DNA from: Symmetrospora coprosmae
Lineage: Eukaryota; Basidiomycota; Cystobasidiomycetes; Symmetrosporaceae
Length of the DNA: 64,000 nucleotides
Assembly (NCBI GenBank): GCA_008802785.1
Contig: VUYT01000010.1
Location: 372,001 to 436,000, forward strand
Direction: 5' to 3'
Positions 34,456 through 44,656 of this stretch are shown here, piece by piece (within the stretch, counting starts at the first letter, position 1; each line of letters opens with the position of its first letter). The notes under the pieces were generated by a model. The model saw nothing but the letters and a program-made list of their open reading frames with translations. It made no database searches and was not told where the DNA came from. The position numbers and the translations under genes were made by a program.

Positions 34456-36377
34456 ATGGGTCTCTCATTCAGCAAGGTGCGCTCTCGCTGCGCCGCTGCC
34501 TCGCCGTTGGCCTCCCTGCCGTCCGGCCGTGAGCTGACCGCCGTTCCTCGTTACACGGCCGCCTTTCCCCCTTGCGCGCGCGCCTGCGCCCTCTCCGTCG
34601 AAACAGCTGTGTGAGTGCGACCTGGCCCTGATGACAGCGAATGGAGCACAGCGCTGATGCTCATCGGCCATCCCCTGCTGCAGTCTCCGGTTTCTGTGCG
34701 TGAATGCGAAGGCGCACGCCCCTGTTATCGGGGCTGGCCTCGCTCGGAGCTGACACGTCCCTCCCTCTCTGGCATGCCTTCAACCTCGGTCCCGCCTCTC
34801 GCAACACGCAACGCACGCCCAACACTGCTCGCATACATTGTGCGCAATGCCGCGTCAACAGTCGGAAAGAAGGAGATGCGGTGAGTCGGCATAGCAATGG
34901 GTCGCGTGGCCTGGCATGCAACGGTGCGGCAGGACAACCCCGTATCCAGGACTGACACGCTCGTCCAATCGCACAGAATCCTCATGGTCGGTCTCGATGC
35001 CGGTGCGTTGACTTTCTTCGAGTCTATCGCACGCCTGCCTCAGACCCTCGTGCTTGCAAGGCTAGCCAGGCAAGCCTGCTTGCGCTGGGTTGCCGATCTG
35101 CGGTTCAAGGCAGCGGCTCGAGGCAGTCATGGAAGCAGGCGTGCAGCAGGAGTGAATGGTACAGCGATGAGTAGCCGCGATGCTAACAATCCCTTGCGCC
35201 CTCCTTTAATTGCTATGCGCTGTCCTGCTCTTAGCCGGTGAGCTGGCCTGACCAGCCAACAGCGGACCACGCAGCCATTGACCGTCCAATCCTTTCGACT
35301 CCGCTCACAGGTAAAACTACCATTCTCTACAAGCTCAAGCTCGGAGAGATCGTCACCACCATCCCTACCATGTCAGTCTGTTCGCGATCTTGGCAGCTCG
35401 ATCTCCATTCCATCAAGTCCCGCTCGCCTCGGTGCCATTCTTTCCGAGCGACGCAGACGCGCGTAGAACGGCCGTGCCGTCTGCGACGCTCCACAGGGAC
35501 GGTTGTTGCAGAGGGCCGGACAGCTACACGTTGTAGCGACCGGCACGGCGGTAGTCGACACATTCGCTGCCACTGCTCAAAGGTTACGTGCACTCTGCGA
35601 GACAGAGGGCCTGAGAGCTAGCCATGGTGTCAGCTGGCCCGATGTCAGCACGCTCTGGTATCGCCTTTCGCGTACCGGACCGGACGACCCTTGCGGCCGG
35701 CCCGCTCACATCTTTGCGCCCCCAACATCGACTCCGAGGGCATAGAAGCAGGAAAGCTGATCAGACTTGTACTTGTTATGTGATCAGTGGCTTCAACGTC
35801 GAGACAGTCGAGTACAAGAACATCCAGTTCACCGTGTGGGATGTCGGAGGACAGGACAAGATTCGACCTCTCTGGAGACATTGTGCGTGGTTCTGTTACG
35901 CTACAGTGACTCGCGAGGTAGCTCAAAGACCGGTGGCTCTCTCCGTCGTCCTCGCGCAGACTTCCAAAACACCCAGGGCATCATCTTTGTTGTTGACTCG
36001 AACGATCGCGACCGTATCGTTGAGGCGCGCGAGGAGCTGCAGCGGATGCTGAACGAGGACGAGCTGCGGGACGCCCTCCTCCTGGTCTTTGCCAACAAGC
36101 AGGATCTGCCCAACGCCATGAACGCCGCCGAGATTACCGACAAGCTCGGCCTGCACGGCCTCAGGCAGAGGAAGTGGTACATTCAGTCCACCTGCGCCAC
36201 CACCGGAGACGGGCTCTACGAGGGCCTCGAGTGGGTGAGTGCGAGCCGCGAGCGCGCTCCTTTGCTTGAATTGTGGTCGCTTGTGCACAGCCTCTGTCTT
36301 GCACATACTGACACTCCTTTGCACCCGCATCTACGCAGCTCTCCAACGCACTCAAACAGTCGCAGAGCTCGTACTAG
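34456..36377 (+). CDS. ARF1: ADP-ribosylation factor ARF1, with microexons
   Basis: Ten exons: 34456-34476, 34607-34610, 34684-34695, 34862-34880, 34977-35002, 35235-35237, 35311-35371, 35788-35882, 35960-36234 and 36339-36377, giving 184 residues. Exons 2, 3 and 6 are only 4, 12 and 3 nt. Spliced together, the N-terminus reads MGLSFSKLFSGFFGKKEMR, matching the ARF amphipathic helix and Gly2 myristoylation site. The P-loop reads GLDAAGKTT, where the second Ala and the start of Gly come through the 3-nt exon. The other GTPase motifs are intact: switch [33 protein letters not shown] and [15 protein letters not shown]. Family knowledge: ARF1 recruits coats at the Golgi and works upstream of PI4K. 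The 416-nt intron 35372-35787 is unusually long for this window. Confidence 0.93.
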
Positions 36378-37893
36378 ACGTAACGCGACTTGCACCAGCG
36401 CTGCACACACCCGTGGGGCACTGCGTGCTGCTGTGAAACTCGCTAGGACAGACCAGGCTTGTAGGGCGCGCGGCTCTGATATCTCGCATCCGTTGACGAA
36501 GCAATGCCATGCACGACCACCCCGCATCAATCCATGTGCGCTTGCCCACACTCTCTCATCTCACCACTCGCACGACGTCCCCGCCCTTTCTCGAGACAGT
36601 CATTATGTAGTAGCAGGCGGAACCGTGGCGCGCAAAGGGGAATTGGCGTTACTGTGATGCTTGGGAGCGCTGGTGGTCTCCTCGGCTGGGGTCTGAGTCA
36701 GCGCGTCTCTTGCCAAGGAGACAGAGATCCGGTCCAGCTGACAACGCTCTGCGAAGATGTTACTGACGGACAATACTGATACAGGCGGCGCGGGCCCTGG
36801 CGATAGCCTTCTCGCGCATCGCGCATCGAAACGCTATGGATGGGCTTCGAGTACTGTGTGTACCCGTGCAGACGATCGTGGGGTCGCTTCGCCTATTTGC
36901 GCAGCTCCGTAGCGGTCAGGCTGAAAAGTATGCGATGCTGTAAGAAGAGCGACAAGGGCCAGAAGTAGATGAGAGCCACAGGGTGATTTACGCCTGAATA
37001 TGTCGCGGAGGGTCTGGACGGGCGGAGGGTTTGGGAGTGGCTTATGAGCGACATGACGGGTGGGTCTTGCCGCTGCTGAGGACGCTACGGCGCATCACGC
37101 ATGCTATAGCGGAGATAGCTCGTGTCAAGCTGTGCTCGCTGCGGCCCCGCACCGTGGCCCGCTTGCGTCGCCTCGACAGGGCAATAGACGAAGATCTACC
37201 ATAGCCTTGAGCATGCCGGCGGCGGCGTGCGTACATCGAGCTCGATAGCGCCTTCCGGCGGCTCATGGCTCCGATGCGGAGTGCCAGTATTCGAGCGTTT
37301 ACTCGGGTACTGCCCAAAATGAGGATGGAAGCAGGCCGGGTGTCGCAGAGAGTCTTGAAGGCATCTTGGAGAAATGCACGAGCTTTCATCGACTCAGACG
37401 GGGGCTGCAGCTGTCTGCGTCAGGGGAGGGCTGCGAGAATGAAGAGCAAGCACTCCGGATAAAGTCCCGCGCGTCTCTCAAACATCTGAGGTGAGTGATG
37501 ACATTTAGGTGGTAGTAATCACATGGGAGAGCGATCAGTGCCTTTCGTCAGTGCAGAGGGTCAAGTATAAGGCCAGCGCTGGCAGGACTGCATGCGCAGA
37601 CGTCGCCAGTGGAAGCTCAGGAAGCGACAGCGCAAAGATGATACGGTGCGGCAGGTTTATCATGCAGTCGGCCTTCAGTCCATGCCCAGAGATTGCAGCT
37701 GCATCGCTCTTCTGAGTTGCGGAGATAGGTGGCGATGCGAGCTTGCCCACACAAATTTTCGTTCCTGCAGCCTCGCCCCCGATCGAAGGGCGGCCAGGGG
37801 GGAGAAGGGGAGAAGGGACGAGTTCGGCTGGCCCGAGGCGAGACCTACCTGCGTACCACACCACCACCCATCGCAACTCCAAGCACAGCAGCA
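36378..37893. other. 1.5 kb region with no recognised gene
   Basis: Between ARF1 and the eL36 gene, both on plus. Open frames on both strands are short, lack recognisable motifs and join poorly through splice sites. It must contain the ARF1 3' end and the eL36 promoter. I found no tRNA B-box or snRNA signature by eye. Confidence 0.5.
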
Positions 37894-38452
37894 ATGGCAG
37901 TGACTGGATTCGAGAGGAAGAACCTTCCCTGGGGACAGAGCCGCGGCTTCCCCACGACCAAGCGCGAGCTCAAGCCAAAGCCGTCGAGCAGGAAGGGTAA
38001 GGCGAGCAAGAGGCACGACTTTGTCAAGAACGTCGTCGCAGAGGTCGCTGGCCAGGCACCGTACGAGAGGAGGCTCATTGAGCTGCTCAGGTGCGTCTGC
38101 GCCCGACATTGAGGCGTTGCTGCTGCCGCTGCTGCTGCTGCTGTGGTGCTGTCGCTGGCAGTGGTTCACGCTGCACCTGGCTGGCCGAGATGCTGCGGCC
38201 AGCGGAGAGCTGCTGCCGGCGCAGAGAAATCACAGCAGTAGAAGCAGTAGCAGCAGCACTGGCCAATGCATGGCTACTTGCTGCTCGATGACCGCGACTG
38301 ACCGACTGCCGCTCCCTCAACACAGGAACGGCCAGGACAAGAAGGCACGAAAGATGGCAAAGAACCGTCTCGGCACATTGAAGCGCGGCAAGAGAAAGGT
38401 CGACCACCTCACCAACGTCATTGCCGAGCAGAGGAGGACCGGTGCCCACTAA
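37894..38452 (+). CDS. RPL36: 60S ribosomal protein eL36
   Basis: Two exons, 37894-38090 and 38326-38452, with a 235-nt intron, giving 107 residues. The body matches eL36: [39 protein letters not shown], then [19 protein letters not shown]. The first residues [17 protein letters not shown] differ from the short basic start common in the family and add several residues before GFPTT. The intron is longer than most here and is CTG/CAG-rich (gctgctgct, gcagtagaagcagtag). The family acts in the large ribosomal subunit. Confidence 0.93.
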
Positions 38453-39348
38453 GCAGACCTCACCCAATGCGCATTCGTCTCTTTTCGCGCAGGGTGGGTT
38501 CGTGAGTGGGTATCGAGTATGCAGGGAGGAGGAGGGCTAGGCCGGAGAGGAGGATGGCAAGCCGTTGAGCAGTCGGCGCTCGAGCAGGAAGCGCAAGGGA
38601 GGAGAGGGATGGAGCGAGAACAGGCTCGCTGTTTCATCGTCAACCAAATTTCAAATCGCCAACACCGGTCATCGTTGGTTCAGCAACCGTCATCGTGTTC
38701 TAGCGGTGCACGCTTCCAGCGGACATTTCGACGTCCACAACGGGGCGCATGCAGCTCTCGACGTCGGCAGTTTCTACATTCTAGCCGTCTCGCTTCGGTC
38801 GCCCAGATGGCAGGGACGATGGCATGCAGGAACGAAGGAAGAGCGATGGCGCTCTGGAGGCAATGGAAAAACGGAAGACGGGAGAATGCAGGAGATTTCG
38901 GACGCTCAATCTCGACCCACATTGTGTCTCTTGCGAGATGCGCAGGCTGTTCTGTCCCTCCCTTTTTTCCGAGGGTCGTGCAGGAGCAATGCAAACGCCT
39001 GTGCTGTCCGACAAGTCGGCTGAGGATTGTGGAATGCTACTGACGACCACGCATCGCGCTGCGGCACTACCGCCACGTTCACAACGAGCGCCTCGGTGCG
39101 AGCGCACTGGCCGTGCGGACGGTCGATCCGGCTGATCCAATCTGGGGCGATACGCTGAGACGCACTGAGTTGCTGCGCGTAGATGGGGTGCATCTTTCGA
39201 CACTAGCATGCCACCTGACGCCGCGTGACGACTGCACCCAAGTACGCTACAAGCAGTGACATCTGTCATACGTTCTGTCGGGGTCCTGCTCGCTGTCTCT
39301 AAGAGCGCTAATTACAGGACTGGGCAACCGCTATGCGGCGCGGTAGAA
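38453..39348. other. Convergent spacer without recognised gene
   Basis: Nearly 0.9 kb between the eL36 stop (+) and the AlkB-like stop (-). A plus-strand open frame around 38519-39043 is Arg/Gln-rich and motif-free and looks like chance. Nothing else is supported. Confidence 0.5.
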
Positions 39349-40830
39349 TTACGAATCCTCATAGACGTGCCTAACATTTACATTAAGTCTGGTTCCCCTC
39401 ATGAACCCGACCATTGCTTCCGCACTGCTCCAACCATCCAGCAGCTCTGGACGCATGCCACCTTCGACGACACGGGGCACGCCGTGAAAGACGCGCCTGC
39501 TCGGGCCGCTCATAACAACAACGTCGCCGCTCTGCAGCAGGAGCGGGAGCGGTATATCGTCCCTGCTCTCTGTGCCGATGAGGAAGACGGCGCTCTCGCC
39601 CAGCGAGATGGACACGAGAGGCTTGACGGCGTCGACTTCGGACTGGTCTATGTGCGCCGTGAGCGTGTCGCGGGCCTGATAAAAATTGACGACGCCCGCT
39701 TCGGGACGGTAGGAGGCCGCCCAGCTCGTGCACACACCAGCTCGCTTGTCGTTGCTTGCGGGAGCGGTAATGGCTGGCCAGGGAATGGTGGAGATGATGC
39801 GCGAGGTGAGGGAGGTGATCAATGCCGGCATGGGCATGGGTGGTCGGTCCCACTTGTACGACTTGGTGCCCCACTGCAGTGAGGGTATGGCAACGAGTCA
39901 GCAAGGGCATGTCCTGCCATGTGATCTGTTGGATAGAGGAAGCGCACATGATACTCGAGTCCGAGGATAGTCCAGCGCAAGCGGCGTATGAGGGTCTGCA
40001 GCACACTAGGCTGAACGCTCTCGCCCGGCTCGGGATCGTTCTTGCGCACGCTGCCTCCCTTCAGATCCGCTACAAACGACGCGGCAGTCATGGGAGGGAG
40101 ATCCACCTGCAAGCGCTTTGTCGAAGGGCGCTCTGATGACGCGGCCTCGCTGGGGGTTTTGACTGTCCGAGGCTGGATGACCCGCTCGGGTTCCGAGACA
40201 TAGGCGGACCACCAGCCTTCGACGGGCGGGACATAGTGCGTGTCTAGGTTCGTGCGCGATGCTGGGCCAGTCGTCTCGGTCAGACAAGCCGAAATCAGGT
40301 CACGCTGTTCGGCGACTGTAAGATGTCCGGGAAGGAAGACGAGGCCTGCAGATGCCGGTGTGTCCGGAGCATTAGCAGACGACGCGCGTCCGATTACCGC
40401 GCAGACTTGGCATGACTATCAACGTACCCGGCTTGTCTGAGAATAGAATGGCCGTCCGCCCGCCGGACAGCAGACACCTGTGTACTCGCCAGCTGCTGCC
40501 GTGTCTATCAAGCCAGAGGCCCTCCTCCAGGCGCTCGCCATGGACAACGTCGACGGTGCCAGACCATTGCACGGCGTCATCCTCTCGACCAAACGCGTTC
40601 CTCCAGTCCGGGTCGGTCGTCCGGTCCTTCCAGTACTGCTCCTCGGTCCGGAAAGCGGTGATCTCGCCCGCAGAAGCTCGGGCAGCTCGCAGACGCTCAA
40701 CCTCGATGCGCGCGCGTGCTTGACGCTTGCGCTCACTGTTGGAGAGTGGGCGTACTCCTGCGGGTGCTGCGGTGGCGTGCTTCAAGGCTAGGGACGGGCT
40801 GTGTCCAGAGACGCCATTGAGCGCGGTCAT
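39349..40830 (-). CDS. AlkB/ALKBH1-type Fe(II)/2-oxoglutarate dioxygenase
   Basis: Three exons on the minus strand: 40830-40428, 40345-39948 and 39873-39349, giving about 441 residues. The order follows ALKBH1: TAFRTEEQYWK near the N-terminus, PGLVFLPGHLTVAEQRDLI, TNLDTHY, RLRWTILGLEYHWGTKSYKW, then the catalytic core PEAGVVNFYQ. The iron ligands are visible as H-x-D in AHIDQSE and the distal His in VFHGVPRV. The closing arginines that bind 2-oxoglutarate are in RGTRLNVNVR. Family knowledge: ALKBH1 relatives demethylate or oxidise nucleic acids, including tRNA and possibly 6mA DNA, so the substrate here is open. The upstream codon at 40845 is GTG; the ATG at 40830 (MTALNGV) is the start used. 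Confidence 0.92.
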
Positions 40831-41016
40831 TCGGTGTGGTTCCACCTCCGCCTTCCTGCCTTCCTTCCTGCCTTCCTCCCTGCCTCTGCTATCCTTCCAT
40901 CTATTGTGCTATGTGCTGCCCCGTTGCTTGCCGGTCGGAGAACGTACAACCTGGGAGCTCTGCCGCCACTCTGGCTTCTACGCACATCTGCAACCAAGAA
41001 GCAACAGGACGGCAAG

Positions 41017-42469
41017 ATGGCATCCACTCATGCAGCCAAGGAAGAGTCGCCGCGCAGGGTTCTCATTCTGGATCAGTTCAGGGAGCTCGAGGACAGCGAG
41101 TGGAAGGAATGTGCGTACTGTGGCCCGATGACGATGGTGATGACGGTCTCCCACAATCGATGCCTCTGGCTGAGTCTGCATCTGCGTCTTGCTCACTGCA
41201 GACGAAAAGGAATGGAACGCGAAGAACGTCACCTTTGTCCGGTTCGATACATCCTCCGCATCCTGGAATAGCTCGGACCTCGCCTCCAACGGATCCCCGA
41301 AAGAAGAGGCGTTCGCCCGCCTTCAGGAGCTCGACAAGAAGGAAGGGCCATTCGTAGCTGTCGGTCAGTGGAGATCACCTTCGTCGTCTTTCGGAAGCCG
41401 TTCCGTTATTCGTTGCTCACTCGCTGCCGCGCACCGACCTCACGCCTTTTTATCGCCCACAGTCTCCGCAGCTGGCTTTCTACACAAATACAAGCCCATC
41501 GATGCGTCCTTCTGCAAGAGCTTCAGCCAGCTCGGCCTCGTGCTTGGCATGGGCGCCGGCTTCGACAACATCGACACGAAGGCGCTGTCTTCGGCCGGCG
41601 TATACTACTGCAATACGCCCGAATCCGTCAGCATTCCCACGGCCGATTCAGCGTCCGTCCTCATTCTCACCACGCTCAAGTCGACCATACAGGGAGATCG
41701 GAATGTCCGACGAGGCAAGTGGGCCGAGGGCGTCCCGAAGGGTATGAACCCCAAGGGCGCAGTGCTCGGCATTTTGGGCATGGGCAGCATCGGACAGATC
41801 ACGGCGCGGCAGATGCAGGCGTTCGGGATGAAGGTCATCTACCACAACAGGCACGAGCTGCCGAAGGAGAGTGAGTTGCGCTCCGTCTCTCGCTGTTCAG
41901 CGCATTGCGCTGATGCCGGGCTCTTACACAACCGCAGAAGCAGCAGGCGCCACGTACGTAGCCTCCCTGCCGGACTTCCTCTCGCAGTGCGACGTCGTCA
42001 GCGTGCACATCCCTCTCTCCGATGCGACGCGCCACTTCATCTCGACCGAGCAATTTGCGCACTTCAAGGACGGCGCTCGCCTCGTCAACACGGCTCGCGG
42101 GCCCGTCGTCGACGAAGAGGCGCTCGTGCAGGCGCTCAAGAGCGGGAAGGTGTCGGCTGCGGGGCTAGACGTGTTCGAGAACGAGCCCAAGGTCCACCCT
42201 TATCTACTGGACGCGGACAATGTCCTCCTGCAGCCGCACACTGGGGTGAGTCGTCATCTTCCTATACGATACCTGCTCGCTGTCGGCTGAGTCGCAGTCA
42301 CGCACAGAGCAACACGGTCGGCACTCTCGCAGAGACGACGCGCGAGATGCTCGGCAACCTGGCTTCGTTCCTGACCGTGCCCAGTGGGGAAGCGCCACGC
42401 AACGCGGTCAATCAGATCGACAAGGAGGAACAGCTAACGCTCAAGCTACGATTGCGGGGACAGGCGTGA
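41017..42469 (+). CDS. NAD(P)-dependent D-2-hydroxyacid dehydrogenase, glyoxylate reductase-like
   Basis: Five exons: 41017-41110, 41202-41363, 41463-41870, 41938-42245 and 42308-42469, giving 377 residues, normal for the family. The Rossmann motif is GILGMGSIG. The catalytic Arg lies in NTARGPVVDEEAL, the Glu in DVFENEP and the His in LLQPHTG. GMGAGFDNIDTKAL and YYCNTPESVSIPTADS are typical of the GOR1-like branch. Likely reduces glyoxylate or hydroxypyruvate, though substrate cannot be read from sequence. It ends 78 nt before the convergent stop of the next gene. Confidence 0.92.
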
Positions 42470-42547
42470 TGGAATTCCGCGAAGATGTGGATCGTGTAAA
42501 TGCGAGGAGGCTAACATGTGAAACGCAAGGAAACTTCCAGGCCCGGC

Positions 42548-44350
42548 TCAAGCTTGGCGTTTCCTAAGGGGACTCCCGCTCGGGCTCCTGCTCCTTTCGC
42601 GTTTACCGACGGCCTTGCCACGACTTGCTGAGGGCCAGTCGGTCTGCACGCGCTTGACAGGCTGGCCCGGACTGCGACCTGGGCTGCCACTCGCTTCGCG
42701 TTTGGATGGGATTGCTAAACCACCTGGCAAGCGACTGCCGGGAGCAAACATCGACTGTCCGCCCCTGACATCCCATACGACCTCCTTAGACGATCCGTAT
42801 AGGCGGATCGAATCACATTCAATCTTGTCATCTCGCTGGGGAGGGCGAGAATTTCCGGTTGCTGGATCCTTCCAGGCTTCTACCTGCTGGCGGTCGAGCG
42901 TTGCCCTGTTTGAAGGCAGGAAGCCTTGGTGCAGTGTTGGATAGACAATATTGAACCAGACCTCGCAAGTACCGTCGCTTTTGGGTTCGGCTCGCCAGAT
43001 TGAGCCACGGACGAAGGGATCCGGGCCAAGTGAACAGACGATGTGTGTCTGATGCTGAAGTCGGCGGTCGACGATGCAGAAACTCCATGAAAGGATCAAT
43101 TGTCCCGAAAGAATCCGAGCACTGCATGTCGCCCCATTCTTCCACTGATATTTGATGTGGGTGCCCTCGATAGCCAGAACCTTCGCGACAATATGCTCGC
43201 TTGACATCTCCCGGAAGGTAGGCGGGAGATTCTTGAACTCAGCTTTCAACATCTGAGCGCAGGCAACGGAGCATTGGTGTGTAAGGATTGGTGTGTAAGG
43301 ACGTGACGCGGTACGCACGACCGCAAAACTCATGCTTACGTCGAAGAAGGATCGTCTAGGATATGAATTGGGTCGAGCGAGAGCGATTTGGCCCAGAGCC
43401 GGACTACTGGGAGCTGACGCAGCCGTCCGTCGCGTGATAGCGGCTGTAGCCAGTTTAGGAGACGCTCTCGGAGAGCCTCGAGGGTGCTGACGTCTGAATA
43501 TTTGCAAGGATTGCTCACTGTCCGCTAGATGCAGCGCGTATTGAGGCAGAGTGGTCCCATTGTAGGTCATTCCCGGGGGTAGTTGCTGGCCCCTCAGCAC
43601 CTTGTGCAGTGCGACGTCTGACATGGCAGCATAGGGCTGCCAAAGCACCAAAGGCGGATGCGGATTCTGAACGCCCTGGGTCAGAGCGTAGGTGTCCATG
43701 AGTTGATTGTTGATGCGTACCACGCAGGACTTGATCACCGTGCCGGTTGCCCCAACGGGAAAGCTTCGGTTGAAGACACCCCAGTAGATTGAACCAGATC
43801 GCGCAGACGAGGCGCCCTTATGAATGGAGAAAATCTCGACCATTAACGGCTGGGCAGCTTGGCTTGCTGTTCCGCTTGCGCTGGGCGTGGTCGATCTGCT
43901 CGGGACAAGCGACCGCATCCCGGGAACTGTTGCAGTCACCGCTGGAGGTGTGCTCCTCGAGCGAGGGGGATTCTTGAGCAGTTCCGAGGTGGCTGTTACA
44001 TGGAGCAGAAACTTCTTGAAGGTGATGAGCCCGGACGGAATCCACCGCGGGCGCTCCGAAGTTCCAAGGACCTCGGATATGCGGGCTGTCGCATGTGTCG
44101 AGCTGGCTGTCGTTCTGACTTGCAGGGCGGCCCTCTGGCGACCGCCAGGCAGTTCCTGTGCGTTCATGAAGGTCTGTGGCAGATAAAAGACACCGTATCC
44201 TCCTCGTCTGGGTGGATTCTCCTTATCGAGCGCGTCATCCTTGTCTTGCACGATGAAACCCCAGTGCTGATGGCCATCGCCGACCGGTCGACGATGTATA
44301 GACACAAGCCAGAAGGGATTGCCTGCGTTTGACGGGCTAGAGCGACTCAT
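42548..44350 (-). CDS. Unrecognised 'SIH...WGF' family protein, larger paralogue
   Basis: Two exons on the minus strand, 44350-43340 and 43252-42548, about 571 residues. Not a family I recognise. The N-terminal block has LVSIHRRP, HWGFIVQDKDDAL, YGVFYLPQTFM and RISEVLGTSERPRWIPS. A second block (VEIFSIHKG, IYWGVFNRSF, VIKSCVVRIN) looks like a divergent repeat of the first. After a Ser/Pro linker, exon 2 carries a C-terminal block: YQWKNG, HIVCSLGPDPFVRGSIWR, EVWFNIVYP and DRQQVEAWKDPATG. The tail is basic (KRERSRSPSGSPLRKRQA), suggesting nuclear localisation. The 87-nt intron (43253-43339) is a multiple of three without stops, so retention would give a longer protein. The start at 44350 aligns with the paralogue's start. 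Confidence 0.75.
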   Translation of the reverse strand: MSRSSPSNAGNPFWLVSIHRRPVGDGHQHWGFIVQDKDDALDKENPPRRGGYGVFYLPQTFMNAQELPGGRQRAALQVRTTASSTHATARISEVLGTSERPRWIPSGLITFKKFLLHVTATSELLKNPPRSRSTPPAVTATVPGMRSLVPSRSTTPSASGTASQAAQPLMVEIFSIHKGASSARSGSIYWGVFNRSFPVGATGTVIKSCVVRINNQLMDTYALTQGVQNPHPPLVLWQPYAAMSDVALHKVLRGQQLPPGMTYNGTTLPQYALHLADSEQSLQIFRRQHPRGSPRASPKLATAAITRRTAASAPSSPALGQIALARPNSYPRRSFFDVSMSFAVVRTASRPYTPILTHQCSVACAQMLKAEFKNLPPTFREMSSEHIVAKVLAIEGTHIKYQWKNGATCSARILSGQLILSWSFCIVDRRLQHQTHIVCSLGPDPFVRGSIWRAEPKSDGTCEVWFNIVYPTLHQGFLPSNRATLDRQQVEAWKDPATGNSRPPQRDDKIECDSIRLYGSSKEVVWDVRGGQSMFAPGSRLPGGLAIPSKREASGSPGRSPGQPVKRVQTDWPSASRGKAVGKRERSRSPSGSPLRKRQA

Positions 44351-44656
44351 AAGATCGGATGTGAGTAAGTGGTGCTTTCGGAGCCAGAGTAGAGCAGACA
44401 GAGCTGCTGTGGACTCAAGTCGGGCAGAGTCAGTTGATCTGCACAGCAGAGATGCGTCCGCCAGCTCGCCTACATCAGCTCGCCTACATCGAGGCAGTGT
44501 CCCCGTGGCCCGTCCGGTGCGGCGCTTTTCGCCTTTGACGTGTTGGAGCGGAGCGGAGCCAGCCAAAGAGACAAAGGTACGGGCATCACCTATATTGCAA
44601 AGCCCTATTCGTCTGTTCGGGTCTTATGTTACGACATGTACAAGGAATGAGTATCA
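44351..44656. other. Spacer between the 'SIH...WGF' paralogues
   Basis: About 300 nt acting as 3' end of the smaller paralogue and promoter of the larger one. The frame of the larger gene stays open upstream of its chosen ATG. No separate gene is supported. Confidence 0.45.

Noticed and set aside
38091-38325. snoRNA inside the eL36 intron
   Set aside because: Ribosomal protein introns often host snoRNAs, and there is a CTGA near the 3' end, but no good C box, no terminal stem and no matching guide could be seen.
38519-39043. Plus-strand open frame of 174 codons after eL36
   Set aside because: Its composition is Arg/Gln/Ser-rich without domains, and no splice partner or homologous pattern supports it.
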